A stretch of DNA of 64,000 nt, from positions 1 through 64,000 of the forward strand of contig JAMCWM010000036.1 of NCBI GenBank assembly GCA_023481175.1, in the 5' to 3' direction. Below the pieces are notes generated by a model. That model made no database searches. It had not been told where the DNA came from and was given only the letters and a program-made list of their open reading frames with translations. The position numbers and the translations under genes were made by a program. This document shows, piece after piece, positions 42,620 through 51,940 of this stretch (its first letter is position 1; each line of letters opens with the position of its first letter). This DNA is from Nitrospirota bacterium. Its GTDB lineage: Bacteria; Nitrospirota; Leptospirillia; Leptospirillales; Leptospirillaceae.

Positions 42620-43614
42620 ATCCGGGGGAATTCCAGGACCTGTCCGGTATCCGGGATGAACGGGACCGTATTCGTGTTGCGGAAGGGTACGAGGCGCTCC
42701 GGTCATGTCGCGTCTGTCCTCGTCATTGCGGGGTGAACAGGCTGGAAGGAGAGACAGGAACCTGCCGAACGGGATTTTTCGCACGCCTTTCTGCTGCGAA
42801 CCTCCATTTTGGAGAAGAACCCTGTCTGACAGGGACCCGGGGATCAGGGACTGTATTTTTTGCTTATTGCAACCTGGCCTGTGACTACTGCCAGAATTTC
42901 CCCCTCAGTGCCTACGGCTACGGTCGGGAGGTCACCCCGCTGGAACTCAAGGACGTCTTTCTTTCGCTTCAAAGTCGGGGAGCCCACAATATCAATCTGG
43001 TGACGCCGAGCCATGTCGTTCCACAGATTGTTCACGGACTGGTCCTCGCCCGGCAGGAGGGGCTCTCCCTCCCGGTCGTCTATAACTCAAACGGGTATGA
43101 GGCCCCCTCCATGATCGCCCTCCTGGACGGATTGGTCGACGTCTACCTTCCGGACATGAAGTACTCCGACGACAGGATGGCCCTCCGCTATTCGAAAGCT
43201 CCTTCCTACGCGGCGATCAACCGCGAGGCCGTCCGTCTCATGGCGCAACAGGTGGGGCCGCTTCAGCTCGATGGGGAGGGGCTGGCCAAGAAAGGGCTGC
43301 TTATCCGCCATCTGCTTCTCCCGGAAGGGATCTCGGGCTTTTCCGAAACAGCCCGCTTCATCCGTGAGAGTCTTGGGTCCGCCACCGCGATTTCCCTGAT
43401 GGCCCAGTATTTTCCAGCCCATCGCGCCTCCCGTGGGGGAGCGCTGTCACGAAGACTCTCTCTCCAGGAATATGAAGACGGTCTCGACACCCTTTTTTCA
43501 GAGGGTCTTCTCGAGGGATATGTGCAGGAATACGGAGAGGACGGGGATGACTCGTCCGCATCAACAGAGCAGGAGACATTGTGCCAAGAAGAGAGGATCT
43601 TCACCACATTCTGA
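42616..43614 (+). CDS. PflA/PflX-like radical SAM protein inserted between carA and carB
   Basis: A 332-residue protein. [10 protein letters not shown] holds the [4Fe-4S] cysteines (C-x3-C-x2-C), preceded by [21 protein letters not shown], a cysteine-rich region seen in COG1313 proteins. [12 protein letters not shown] and [12 protein letters not shown] are conserved in that family. The substrate is unknown; homologues are often called pyruvate-formate-lyase activating-like. GTG start within GTGA overlapping carA, and 34 bases overlap with carB, so it is surely co-translated with the carbamoyl-phosphate synthase genes. Confidence 0.84.
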   Translation: MNPGEFQDLSGIRDERDRIRVAEGYEALRSCRVCPRHCGVNRLEGETGTCRTGFFARLSAANLHFGEEPCLTGTRGSGTVFFAYCNLACDYCQNFPLSAYGYGREVTPLELKDVFLSLQSRGAHNINLVTPSHVVPQIVHGLVLARQEGLSLPVVYNSNGYEAPSMIALLDGLVDVYLPDMKYSDDRMALRYSKAPSYAAINREAVRLMAQQVGPLQLDGEGLAKKGLLIRHLLLPEGISGFSETARFIRESLGSATAISLMAQYFPAHRASRGGALSRRLSLQEYEDGLDTLFSEGLLEGYVQEYGEDGDDSSASTEQETLCQEERIFTTF

Positions 43615-46600
43615 TTGTCGGAAGCGGTCCGATCGTGATCGGTCAGGCCGGCGAGTTCGACTATTCGGGGACCCAGGCCCTCAAGGTTCTTAAGGAAGAG
43701 GGATATCGTGTCTCCCTGGTCAACTCCAATCCGGCGACGATCATGACCGATCCGGACCTGTCCGACTCCATCTATATGGTCCCTCTGACAGTGGAAAAGG
43801 TGGCTGAGGTTCTGCGGCGGGAACGTCCCGATGCCATTCTGCCCACAATGGGTGGTCAGACGGCGCTCAATCTGGCGGTCGCACTGTCTAAAGAGGGAAT
43901 TCTCGAAGCGATGGGGATCGAACTTCTCGGATCTTCAATCGAAACGATCGAAATGGCGGAGGATCGGGGCAAGTTCAAGGAGGCCATGGCCAGGATCGGT
44001 CTTTCCGTGCCCAAGAGCTTCATCGTGAAGTCCCTGGCCGAGGCCCAGGAGGCCCTGGCCAGTCTTTCCTTCCCGGTATTGATTCGACCGTCTTTTACCC
44101 TGGGTGGAACGGGGCAATCCGTCGTCTATAATCGCGACGAGTTTTCCCGTGCGGTCCTCTTCGGAATCGAACAGAGTCCGATCGGAGAGATCCTTGTCGA
44201 GGAATCACTCCTGGGATGGAAGGAATTCGAGCTTGAGGTCGTTCGTGACGCGAAGGACAACGCGATCATCGTCTGCTCGATCGAAAATGTTGATCCCATG
44301 GGGGTCCACACGGGAGACAGCATCACCGTCGCTCCGGCCATGACGCTGACCGACAGGGAGTATCAGACGCTTCGAGATGCCGCGATCGCGATTCTAAGGG
44401 AGGTCGGAGTCGAGACCGGAGGATCCAACGTCCAGTTTGCCGTCAATCCGGCGGATGGCCGGTTTGTTGTGATCGAGATGAATCCTCGTGTATCGAGAAG
44501 TTCGGCCTTGGCCTCAAAGGCCACGGGATTCCCGATCGCGCGCGTCGCCACGCGCGTTGCCATTGGATATACGCTCGATGAAATCGATAATGAGATCACG
44601 GGGAATACCCCCGCCTCCTTCGAACCTTCGCTCGACTATGTCGTCGTCAAGATTCCCCGATTTCATTTTGAAAAATTCCCCCAGTCAGACCGTGTTCTGG
44701 GGCCGCAAATGCAGTCGGTGGGAGAGGCCATGGGGATCGGACATAATTTCAGGGAGGCTCTCCTGAAGGCCCTTCGATCCCTCGAGAACGGGACCGATCA
44801 TCTGATGCCGGAGCTTCTTCCTGACGATCCGGAGGAAATCGGGCGTATTCTCAAGATCTCGTCCGACAGGAGAATTCACCAGATCGGGGAGGCCCTTCGG
44901 CGCGGGATTCCTGAAGAAACAGTGGCGATCTGGACAGGGTACGATCGCTGGTTCCTCCGGGAGATCGGAGAAATCATCGAGCTGGAAAGGAAGGTATCCG
45001 CCTTTATGGGGGAACCGCTCGCCCTTTTTCCCGACGACCTTCTCCGCCGTATCAAGGAAAACGGATTTTCCGACAGGTGTCTCTCCCGTCTTCTCGGGGT
45101 GAAAGAGCAAGAATTTCGCGAGATGCGACTTCGCCGGGGAGTCGAAGCCCGATTCCGGACGGTCGACACATGTGCCGGTGAGTTCGCCGCCAGAACCCCT
45201 TATCTTTATGGCACCTATCAGGGGGCTCCCGAATGGAGGAAGGAAAAAAAGGGGAAAGAGTCTGTCCTCATTCTGGGATCGGGGCCGAACCGGATCGGTC
45301 AGGGGGTGGAGTTCGACTACTGTTGCGTCCACGGAGTGATGGCCCTTCGGGAGTTGGGATATGAAGCCGTCATGATGAACTGCAATCCCGAGACAGTCTC
45401 GACAGACTTCAATGTCTCGAACCGGCTCTTCTTCGAACCGCTCACCCTGGAGGATGTCCTCGCGGTCGTCGACAGGGAACAGCCCAGGGGAGTTGTCGTT
45501 CAATTTGGTGGCCAGACGCCTCTCAAGTTGATGAAAAGTCTCCATGACGCGGGTGTTCCCATTCTTGGAACATCCTGCGAGATGACCGATCTTGCAGAGA
45601 ACAGGGAACGTTTCCGAGGTCTTATCGACCGGTTAGGCCTTTTGCAACCCCGGAGCGGGCTGGTCTCCGATCTCGACGATGGGATGGAGGAGATCCGGAG
45701 AATCGGATTCCCGGTTCTCGTTCGACCCTCCTATGTACTCGGAGGGGAGGCCATGGAGATTCTCTACGACGAGAAAGACTGGAACGAATATAAAAAGCGA
45801 ATTGCCACCATCGACTTTCGTTTTCCCCTTTTGATCGATTCCTTTTTTTCGGATGCCACCGAGGTCGATGTGGATGCGATCGGAGACGGTCGTGAAATTG
45901 CAATCGGTGGAATTCTGGAGCATATCGAGCAGGCAGGGATCCACTCGGGGGATTCGGCCTGTTTCATCCCTCCGAAGACGCTTTCGATTCAGGTTCAGAA
46001 CGAAATCGTCCGGCAAACAAAAATTCTTGGAGAGGCCCTTGAAGTGACCGGCCTCATGAATATTCAGTTTGCTGTTCAAAATGAAACAGTCTATCTTCTT
46101 GAAGTCAATCCCCGGGCTTCGCGGACGGTCCCATTCACATCAAAGGCGATCGGATTTTCTTTGCCAAAAGCCGCCATGCGGCTCATGATGGGAGAATCAC
46201 TCTCCAGCCTGGGACTCTCTGGAAGAAAGATTCCTGTCCTGCCCTACACCTCGGTCAAGGAAGCGGTCTTCCCTTTCCGTCGTTTTAAGGGGGTCGATAC
46301 CCTTTTGAGTCCCGAGATGAAATCGACGGGTGAAGTGATGGGAATTTCCCGTGATTTCGGGGGGGCTTTTCGGGATGCACAGATCGCTTCGGGCATGGAT
46401 CTCCCTGTCTCGGGAACCGTTTTCGTGAGCGTGAGCGACCGGGACAAGGAGGAGGCTGTGAGGGTATCGCGCGATCTGGTGGCTCTCGGGTTCGATCTTG
46501 TCGCGACGGCAGGCACTGCGGGCCGCCTTGAAAAAGAGGGGATACGGACTCTGAAGGTCAACAAGGTCAAGGAGGGCCGTCCTCATATCGTCGACCTCAT

Positions 46601-46826
46601 CAAGGACGGTCAGGTCCAGCTGGTGATCAATACCGTTTCAGGAAAGCAGGCGCAAAAGGACTCTCTTTCCATCCGGCAGGAAACTCTCCTTCGAAATATC
46701 CCGTATTACACGACGATTGAAGGGGCAAAAGCCCTTGTGATCGCCCTTCAGACCAAGGGAACGCCGGACTCCTTGCGGTCTCTTCAGGAGCTTCATCGTT
46801 CCATTCTGCTCCCAGAAAAGGCTTGA
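43581..46826 (+). CDS. carB: Carbamoyl-phosphate synthase large chain
   Basis: A 1081-residue enzyme with two homologous ATP-grasp halves ([17 protein letters not shown] for the first, [15 protein letters not shown] for the second) and an MGS-like allosteric domain from about residue 940. [32 protein letters not shown] and [17 protein letters not shown] mark the active sites. It makes carbamoyl phosphate from bicarbonate, ATP and ammonia. GTG start with AGGAG upstream. Last gene of the pyr operon. Confidence 0.96.
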   Translation: MPRREDLHHILIVGSGPIVIGQAGEFDYSGTQALKVLKEEGYRVSLVNSNPATIMTDPDLSDSIYMVPLTVEKVAEVLRRERPDAILPTMGGQTALNLAVALSKEGILEAMGIELLGSSIETIEMAEDRGKFKEAMARIGLSVPKSFIVKSLAEAQEALASLSFPVLIRPSFTLGGTGQSVVYNRDEFSRAVLFGIEQSPIGEILVEESLLGWKEFELEVVRDAKDNAIIVCSIENVDPMGVHTGDSITVAPAMTLTDREYQTLRDAAIAILREVGVETGGSNVQFAVNPADGRFVVIEMNPRVSRSSALASKATGFPIARVATRVAIGYTLDEIDNEITGNTPASFEPSLDYVVVKIPRFHFEKFPQSDRVLGPQMQSVGEAMGIGHNFREALLKALRSLENGTDHLMPELLPDDPEEIGRILKISSDRRIHQIGEALRRGIPEETVAIWTGYDRWFLREIGEIIELERKVSAFMGEPLALFPDDLLRRIKENGFSDRCLSRLLGVKEQEFREMRLRRGVEARFRTVDTCAGEFAARTPYLYGTYQGAPEWRKEKKGKESVLILGSGPNRIGQGVEFDYCCVHGVMALRELGYEAVMMNCNPETVSTDFNVSNRLFFEPLTLEDVLAVVDREQPRGVVVQFGGQTPLKLMKSLHDAGVPILGTSCEMTDLAENRERFRGLIDRLGLLQPRSGLVSDLDDGMEEIRRIGFPVLVRPSYVLGGEAMEILYDEKDWNEYKKRIATIDFRFPLLIDSFFSDATEVDVDAIGDGREIAIGGILEHIEQAGIHSGDSACFIPPKTLSIQVQNEIVRQTKILGEALEVTGLMNIQFAVQNETVYLLEVNPRASRTVPFTSKAIGFSLPKAAMRLMMGESLSSLGLSGRKIPVLPYTSVKEAVFPFRRFKGVDTLLSPEMKSTGEVMGISRDFGGAFRDAQIASGMDLPVSGTVFVSVSDRDKEEAVRVSRDLVALGFDLVATAGTAGRLEKEGIRTLKVNKVKEGRPHIVDLIKDGQVQLVINTVSGKQAQKDSLSIRQETLLRNIPYYTTIEGAKALVIALQTKGTPDSLRSLQELHRSILLPEKA

Positions 46827-46908
46827 GCTCCCGTCGAACTTTGGCTAAGCTCAAAGAAGAGGAGTGTGTGAGTCGGATGACTCGAATGAAAGGGAAGGAG
46901 GAGTCTTG

Positions 46909-47385
46909 ATGAACCAAACGCCCATGACACGGGAAGGATACACCCGTCTCCAGGAGGAACTGGATCGCCTGAAGAAAGTGGAGCGTGCGAAAAACATTCA
47001 GGATATCGCCGAAGCGAGAGCTCACGGGGATCTTTCTGAAAATGCCGAATACCATGCGGCCAAGGAAAAGCAGTCCTTTATCGAGGGGCGGATCAAAGAA
47101 CTCGAGGCCAAGCTTTCGACGGCGATTGTTGTATCCGCGGCCCATCAGGACCGGGAAAGGGTCACGTTTGGCGCGACAGTTTCCATAAGAAACGGGTCTA
47201 CGGGAGAAGAGAAGGTCTACACCATCGTGGGTCAGGAAGAGGTGGACCTGAAACGCGGCAGGATATCGGTCGCATCCCCGGTTGGAAAGGCCCTGGTGGG
47301 AAGAAAGGTTGGAGAGTCGGTCCTTATCCGTATCCCGGCAGGGGAAATTGAATATGAAGTCTGTAACATCGTCTATGACGAATGA
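46909..47385 (+). CDS. greA: Transcription elongation factor GreA
   Basis: A 158-residue protein of standard length. The N-terminal coiled coil (residues 5-75) includes ARAHGDLSENAEYHAAKEKQ, whose acidic tip is inserted in the RNA polymerase channel to rescue stalled complexes. The C-terminal domain follows (FGATVSIRNGSTG ... GRKVGESVLIRIPAG). GGAGGAG lies 5 bases before ATG 46909. A possible promoter, TTGAGC-17-TAAGCT, lies at 46823-46851. Confidence 0.95.
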   Translation: MNQTPMTREGYTRLQEELDRLKKVERAKNIQDIAEARAHGDLSENAEYHAAKEKQSFIEGRIKELEAKLSTAIVVSAAHQDRERVTFGATVSIRNGSTGEEKVYTIVGQEEVDLKRGRISVASPVGKALVGRKVGESVLIRIPAGEIEYEVCNIVYDE

Positions 47386-47409
47386 GGTTTGTGAGGAGGG
47401 TATTTTCTC

Positions 47410-47532
47410 TTGAGCGCCAAAAAAATTCTGACCCTCGTCCTATTCTTCCTTGTTGTCTTGATTCCCGCTTTATTCGTTTTCGGAATCTTCTTCTTCGGCC
47501 CTGAACTCTCTCATTTGCTCGTAGGTTTATAA
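47410..47532 (+). CDS. 40-residue single-helix membrane peptide
   Basis: A TTG at 47410 begins an open frame of 40 codons ending TAA at 47532. It encodes a KK-start followed by one long hydrophobic helix (about 6-29: ILTLVLFFLVVLIPALFVFG). GAGGAGGG lies 10 bases before the TTG. It is 25 bases after greA. Small membrane proteins of this type are easily missed; no family is known to me. It could also be chance. Confidence 0.5.
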   Translation: MSAKKILTLVLFFLVVLIPALFVFGIFFFGPELSHLLVGL

Positions 47533-47584
47533 AATGTTTCAAAATGAATAACACGATTTTGATTGTCCCATTTTGAGACATTTT
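47531..47584. repeat. Long inverted repeat upstream of a sigma-54 promoter
   Basis: AAAATGTTTCAAAATG (47531-47546) and CATTTTGAGACATTTT (47569-47584) are inverted copies with one G-T difference, 22 bases apart. The site is A/T-rich and lies about 95-150 bases upstream of the -24 element. That is where enhancer-binding proteins bind. It may also end the preceding transcript. Confidence 0.6.
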
Positions 47585-47677
47585 ATTAAGAAAAAAAGAA
47601 ATTCAATCAATTTTAAGCCGAGCTTTGATTTGGAAATTTTATTGGTGCATAATAATATAGAAAGTAGTGGATTTTTC

Positions 47678-47693
47678 TGGCATTCAATTTGCA
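47678..47693 (+). promoter_or_regulatory. Sigma-54 (RpoN) promoter
   Basis: TGGCATTCAATTTGCA has the invariant GG (47679-47680) and GC (47691-47692) ten bases apart, as in TGGCACG-N4-TTGCA. It lies in a region without genes, about 55 bases upstream of the zinc-ribbon ATG at 47748. Confidence 0.7.
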
Positions 47694-47747
47694 CTTCTTT
47701 CTGTATGTCGCAGGGATGACCGCATCCCGGGACGAAGGAGGAGTGAG

Positions 47748-47945
47748 ATGGATTGCCAGCGTTGTCACGGGAAAATGATCGAGGAAGAGTTCAGTGACAT
47801 CAAGGATGATTCGGGCTATTTGAACTTTCGCGGGTGGCGCTGCCTCCTCTGCGGAGAGATCGTGGATTCCGTCATCCTGTCCAACAGGATGAACCGACCT
47901 TCACCGATTGTGAGCCGAAACAGAAAGATAATGGCGTACCACTAA
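47748..47945 (+). CDS. Small zinc-ribbon protein
   Basis: A 65-residue protein with two CxxC knuckles, C3-x2-C6 and C32-x2-C35 (CQRCHGKM ... RCLLCGEIVD). Between them EEEFSDIKDDSGYLNFRGW resembles a family of small proteins common in Nitrospirae and delta-proteobacteria, of unknown role. GGAGGAG precedes the ATG. The upstream sigma-54 promoter indicates conditional expression (nitrogen, envelope or carbon signals). It could be a small DNA-binding or adaptor protein. Confidence 0.78.
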   Translation: MDCQRCHGKMIEEEFSDIKDDSGYLNFRGWRCLLCGEIVDSVILSNRMNRPSPIVSRNRKIMAYH

Positions 47946-47961
47946 ATTGAATTGTTCGAAA

Positions 47962-47984
47962 CCGGCGGGATTTTCTCCTGCCGG
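47962..47984 (+). other. GC-rich hairpin after the zinc-ribbon gene
   Basis: CCGGCGGGA (47962-47970) pairs with TCCTGCCGG (47976-47984), nine base pairs with one G-T, loop TTTTC. It has no T-run and is followed 10 bases later by a second hairpin. Possible terminator or leader of the next gene. Confidence 0.5.
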
Positions 47985-47994
47985 CTGCATTCAT

Positions 47995-48009
47995 CGGGGA
48001 AACTCCCCG
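47995..48009 (+). other. Second hairpin in the erpA-type gene leader
   Basis: CGGGGA-AAC-TCCCCG, a 6-bp stem, 35 bases before the Fe-S carrier ATG. It may be part of a leader structure. Confidence 0.4.
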
Positions 48010-48043
48010 CTGTACATATCTATTCCCCAGGAGGATCGATACA

Positions 48044-48367
48044 ATGATTACAATGAGTGAAAAGGCTGTCGAAAAGGTGAACGAGTATCTCAAGTCTGAG
48101 AACAAGGAAGGATATGGTCTTCGCGTCTATGTCTCCGGTGGCGGATGTCACGGATTCCAGTACGGCATGTCTTTTGAGGAAGCTCCAGGCGAAATGGATC
48201 AGATCGTCGAGGAGTCCGGCGTGAAGCTCTTCATCGATGCCCAGAGCTACCCCCTCCTTTCCGGGGCGACTGTCGATTATGTTGAAAACCTTTACGGATC
48301 AGGTTTTGCCATCAAGAACCCGAATGCGAAGTCTTCCTGCGGATGCGGAAGCTCCTTTTCCGTCTGA
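48044..48367 (+). CDS. A-type iron-sulfur carrier protein (ErpA/IscA family)
   Basis: A 107-residue protein. The three cysteine ligands are in GGGCHGFQYGM and the C-terminal SSCGCGSSF. It carries [2Fe-2S] or [4Fe-4S] clusters to client enzymes; with so many Fe-S proteins here (bc operon, radical SAM, ferredoxin) such a carrier is needed. CAGGAGG lies upstream. The exact class (ErpA, IscA or SufA) cannot be decided. Confidence 0.93.
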   Translation: MITMSEKAVEKVNEYLKSENKEGYGLRVYVSGGGCHGFQYGMSFEEAPGEMDQIVEESGVKLFIDAQSYPLLSGATVDYVENLYGSGFAIKNPNAKSSCGCGSSFSV

Positions 48368-48993
48368 TCCCCGGAATACGTTCGGGCCCCCTGCCGCGAG
48401 GCCCTGTCTTCGGACGGGGTCTCGTTTTTTTTTCCTTTCTGGGACTCTTGACTTCTTTTCCCTTCGCAGATGCGCGAGCGGTCCCTGACACCCGTTGTTC
48501 CCCGATTGTGACGCTTGTTGGATATGTGGAGCAATACAGCCGTCCGTCGCAGCCCTTCCCGGAGGCGCTGCGGATCGGAAGAGCCCTCCTTGGCGCCTCC
48601 CGAAAGTCCCGTCTTCCCCTTTATATGCTTGTCGCCCTGGCGCAGGAAGAATCCTCATTTAATCCTGAAGCTGTCAACGAGGCCTCCCAGGATTACGGGC
48701 TATTCCAAATTCATTATCCATTCTGGAAAAAGTATTTCAGAAAACGGGTCGGAGGAAACGATCGCCGGGTGCGTAGGGCCGACATCATGAGGGTTGAGGT
48801 CAATGCGCATATGGCCGCAGATATTCTGTCCTATGACCTGAAGCTCTCCGGCGGGGACGTGGTGCAGATGCTCGGGAGATACTCCGGTCGGACGGGCCGT
48901 TCCCATGAAAAATATATCCGGAACATCCTCCGGTACAGTCTTGCATTCAAAAAATATGAAAGTGCGGGGAAAGGTTCTTGTCTGGTACCCTGA
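48343..48993 (+). CDS. Lytic transglycosylase-like protein
   Basis: A 216-residue protein with a basic N-terminus and signal or anchor segment (GLVFFSFLGLLTSFPFADARA). The SLT domain has the catalytic glutamate in ALAQEESSFNPEAVN and the motif DYGLFQIHY, later AADILSYDLKLSGGD and GRYSG. It cleaves peptidoglycan glycan strands. It overlaps the Fe-S carrier gene by 25 bases; its ribosome site is weak, so coupling is likely. Confidence 0.85.
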   Translation: MRKLLFRLIPGIRSGPLPRGPVFGRGLVFFSFLGLLTSFPFADARAVPDTRCSPIVTLVGYVEQYSRPSQPFPEALRIGRALLGASRKSRLPLYMLVALAQEESSFNPEAVNEASQDYGLFQIHYPFWKKYFRKRVGGNDRRVRRADIMRVEVNAHMAADILSYDLKLSGGDVVQMLGRYSGRTGRSHEKYIRNILRYSLAFKKYESAGKGSCLVP

Positions 48994-48997
48994 GTCG

Positions 48998-50344
48998 CTA
49001 GCGGGCGTGCACTCTGTCCCGGCCACCGTGTTTTGCTTCATACATCATCCGGTCGGCCAATGGGATGAGATCCGTTTCTCGGGACACATCCTCCGGGAAT
49101 GTGGCGATTCCGATACTCAAGGTGATTTTGCCCGCAACCGGGTGGACAAGTTTCTTTACGGAATTCCGAATTCTTTCCGCGATCTGGACGGCGCGCGCCT
49201 TTCCGAGGCCGGGAAGAATGACGACGAACTCTTCGCCCCCATACCGTCCAAAGCCATCTCCGGATCGAAGAGCTTTCCCGATCGCTCCCGTGACATCGAC
49301 GAGGACTGAATCGCCGACCCCGTGGCCATAGGTATCGTTGACCTGTTTGAAATGGTCTATGTCCAGCATGAGAACCGACAGGGAGTCATGATTGGCGCGG
49401 GCATTCTGGTAAGAGAAATTGAGGAAGGCATCAAGGGAGTCCCGGTTTAAAATCTTTGTCAAAGAATCGTGCTCCGCTTTTCTCTTGAGGACAAGCCGAT
49501 GCGCGAAAAGGGCGTGGCTGGTCTGGAGGACGGGAGCTGACAGTTCCAGGGCATTTTGAAATTCGGTTTCAGGGATCGGGTTGTTGGGGGGGAATGGCGG
49601 GGGAAAAATCAGAAGGAAAGGGATTGTGGATGAAGCCCCCTGGATCAGTTTGAAAACGACGACCCTGTTGGATGCCGTTAATGGCAGATGGGCGATCCCT
49701 GTTTTTTCCGGGTCGAGATCGTCGAAGTATCCTGTTTTGGCGGTGAGGATGGCTCTCAGGGACTCGGTGAGAGGGAAGGAATCGTCCTCCTTGAAGAGAT
49801 TTTCCGGGTCGGACGTTCGAATCGTTATCAACCGGGTTCTTGTGCGTGACTCGCAATAGGCGACGGCGGAGGCAGAAAGAAGAGTCCGGAGAGACTGGCA
49901 AATCAGGGATTCGTAAGGAATGGCCCGTTCCAGGGGAATCAGATTCGTCAGACTCTGAGCGAAGGCTCTGTACCGGTTGAAGATAGCCATGAACTGGGTT
50001 TTTGATGCGACCTGTTCTGCGAGAAGGGAGATAATCGAAAAGGAAATCCTTGGCCACGGAGTCCCTGCGGGAGAGGGAATGTCGGGTAACGAATCATCCA
50101 TTGCGAGATGGGTGAAGCTGTCAGGAGGGATGTCCTCGATGCGGGAGACGATCGGAATCCCGTCCATGTCCGCGACGATCAGGATATCGGGGGTGGGGGC
50201 GGGGTCCACGATGCCGGTCAGGATCACGTTGCGATCTGAAAACTGCATCAGGGTCTGGACTATGGAATCCCACCTGTCTCGAGAAATGTCCCTCGGACGG
50301 ATCAGCAGAATCCTGCATGGAACTTTCGAATGGTCAGCCATCAT
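48998..50344 (-). CDS. GGDEF-domain diguanylate cyclase
   Basis: A 448-residue soluble protein. The C-terminal ~165 residues hold LTKILNRDSLDAFL, LMLDIDHFKQVNDTYGHGVGD and the catalytic RYGGEEFVVILPG, so it should make c-di-GMP. The N-terminal part has no membrane segment: first a flavodoxin or receiver-like region (CRILLIRPRDISRDRWDSIVQ ... DILIVADMDG), then a probable GAF domain (about 160-280). No RxxD inhibitory site is apparent before GGEEF. ATG at 50344 with AGGAACAG upstream. Convergent with the transglycosylase gene. Confidence 0.86.
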   Translation of the reverse strand: MMADHSKVPCRILLIRPRDISRDRWDSIVQTLMQFSDRNVILTGIVDPAPTPDILIVADMDGIPIVSRIEDIPPDSFTHLAMDDSLPDIPSPAGTPWPRISFSIISLLAEQVASKTQFMAIFNRYRAFAQSLTNLIPLERAIPYESLICQSLRTLLSASAVAYCESRTRTRLITIRTSDPENLFKEDDSFPLTESLRAILTAKTGYFDDLDPEKTGIAHLPLTASNRVVVFKLIQGASSTIPFLLIFPPPFPPNNPIPETEFQNALELSAPVLQTSHALFAHRLVLKRKAEHDSLTKILNRDSLDAFLNFSYQNARANHDSLSVLMLDIDHFKQVNDTYGHGVGDSVLVDVTGAIGKALRSGDGFGRYGGEEFVVILPGLGKARAVQIAERIRNSVKKLVHPVAGKITLSIGIATFPEDVSRETDLIPLADRMMYEAKHGGRDRVHAR

Positions 50345-50560
50345 CTGTTCCTGGTTCCCCGCTGATGAGTTGAGGGAAGGAGGTGGTCTAAAAGGGCGGA
50401 AGTCTACTCCTGGAAAGGCTAACACAAGAACTGGCAAAAGAAAATATTCTTCCTTCGCCGGGGCGGGAAGAAAATTGCTCGAAAAATTGAAAGAAGGCTG
50501 GAATGGTGAATCGGTTTTGCTTTGAAACGGTGGAGGATCGGGACCTTTCAAAAGCCGGTT

Positions 50561-51940
50561 TCAGAAGGAATCAGTCATCTCTTCCACGACATATTTGACT
50601 ATTTCAGCCATGGTCGGGTGAATGTGGAGGATCCGCTGGTACTGGTCGATCGTGGCCGAGAACCCGATGGCTACGGTGAGCAGGTGGATCAGATCCGATG
50701 CGCCGGCTCCATACATTTCGGCTCCGAGAATTTCCCGGGTTTTTTTATCGGCTACGATTTTCAGGGCCCCGTCGGTCTGACGGTTCACGATGGCTTTACC
50801 GAGATCGGAAAAGGGAAGGTATCCCGTGATGGTTGGGATGTGCAGGGCATGGGCCTGAAGCTCCGTCAGGCCGACCCGGGCAAACTCGGGATCGGAAAAA
50901 ATGGCGGTGGGGACGGCACGGTCCTCGATCTTTTTCGGAAGGGCCGATGCGGCGTTGAACCCGGCAATCTCACCATGGTATGTGGCAAGATTCAGGACTG
51001 GCAGAGCTCCTGTGACGTCACCCGCGGCAAATATCCGGGGATTGGACGTGCGGAGCCATGGGTCAACCCGGATGGCCCGGTGGTGGGAAAGATGGACCTC
51101 GGCGGCCAAGGGATTCAGATTATCCAAATCCGGCCGGCGCCCTGTGGCGCAAAGAACCCGATCGGCCTCCAGCCGCAAAGATTTGTCACCGATCTTCCCA
51201 TGCAGGACAGGTCTGTCCGCCGACTCCTCGAAGTGTTCCGAGCGAAATCCAAGATGGACGGTCAGCCCTCTCTTTGCCAGGGCGGCCAGGTAACCCTCTT
51301 CAATCCGGATATCCACGTCGGGATTCCATCGGGACGAGATTTCAACGACGGTGACCTTCACTCCCATCATGGAAAGATATTGTCCCAGCTCCAGGCCAAC
51401 GGGTCCGGCTCCCAGGACAATGACCGATTCCGGGAGGGTTTCAAGTTCCAGAACGTCGTCGGATGTCAGTGTCCATTTTCCGGTGAGGCCCGGGATATCG
51501 GGGATCTTCGGAAGCGAGCCCGTCGCTATCACCGCCCGTTCGAAATGCACAATCTGATGGCCCACCTGGGCGGTTTCGGGAGTGAGAAAGCTCACAGGCT
51601 CCTCGACCAGCGTGATTCCCGGGATCCCGTCGATGCTTCCGCGTGCTGAATCGGCCATTTCGGCAATCATCCGATTTTTCATGCGGATGATTGCGGGAAG
51701 ATCGAAGGAGAAGGTTCCGGCATGGTCGATCCCAAGGTCGGCGAGTTCGGCTTTCGCGGCATAAAGCTCGTGGGCTGATCGGAGAAGGGCCTTGGAGGGC
51801 ATGCACCCCTTCAGGATGCAAAGTCCACCGAAGGGAGGAGTGGAGGCAATCAGGACCTCCCGACCAAGTCGTGCGGCTTCACGCGCCGCATATCGACCAG
51901 CAGAACCCGCTCCGATGACAAGAACCTGAACCTTCTTCAC
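50561..51940 (-). CDS. Dihydrolipoamide-dehydrogenase-like pyridine nucleotide-disulfide oxidoreductase
   Basis: A 459-residue FAD enzyme. VIGAGSAGRYAA binds FAD, the redox-active pair is in GGLCILKGCMPSK, VLGAGPVGLELG binds NAD(P), AAGDVTG closes the FAD site and HIHPTMAE gives the catalytic His-Glu at the interface. It could be an E3 of a 2-oxoacid complex, a mercuric-reductase relative or a soluble disulfide reductase; no lipoyl or acyltransferase genes are nearby. GTG start at 51940 with AAGAGG upstream. Confidence 0.86.
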   Translation of the reverse strand: MKKVQVLVIGAGSAGRYAAREAARLGREVLIASTPPFGGLCILKGCMPSKALLRSAHELYAAKAELADLGIDHAGTFSFDLPAIIRMKNRMIAEMADSARGSIDGIPGITLVEEPVSFLTPETAQVGHQIVHFERAVIATGSLPKIPDIPGLTGKWTLTSDDVLELETLPESVIVLGAGPVGLELGQYLSMMGVKVTVVEISSRWNPDVDIRIEEGYLAALAKRGLTVHLGFRSEHFEESADRPVLHGKIGDKSLRLEADRVLCATGRRPDLDNLNPLAAEVHLSHHRAIRVDPWLRTSNPRIFAAGDVTGALPVLNLATYHGEIAGFNAASALPKKIEDRAVPTAIFSDPEFARVGLTELQAHALHIPTITGYLPFSDLGKAIVNRQTDGALKIVADKKTREILGAEMYGAGASDLIHLLTVAIGFSATIDQYQRILHIHPTMAEIVKYVVEEMTDSF

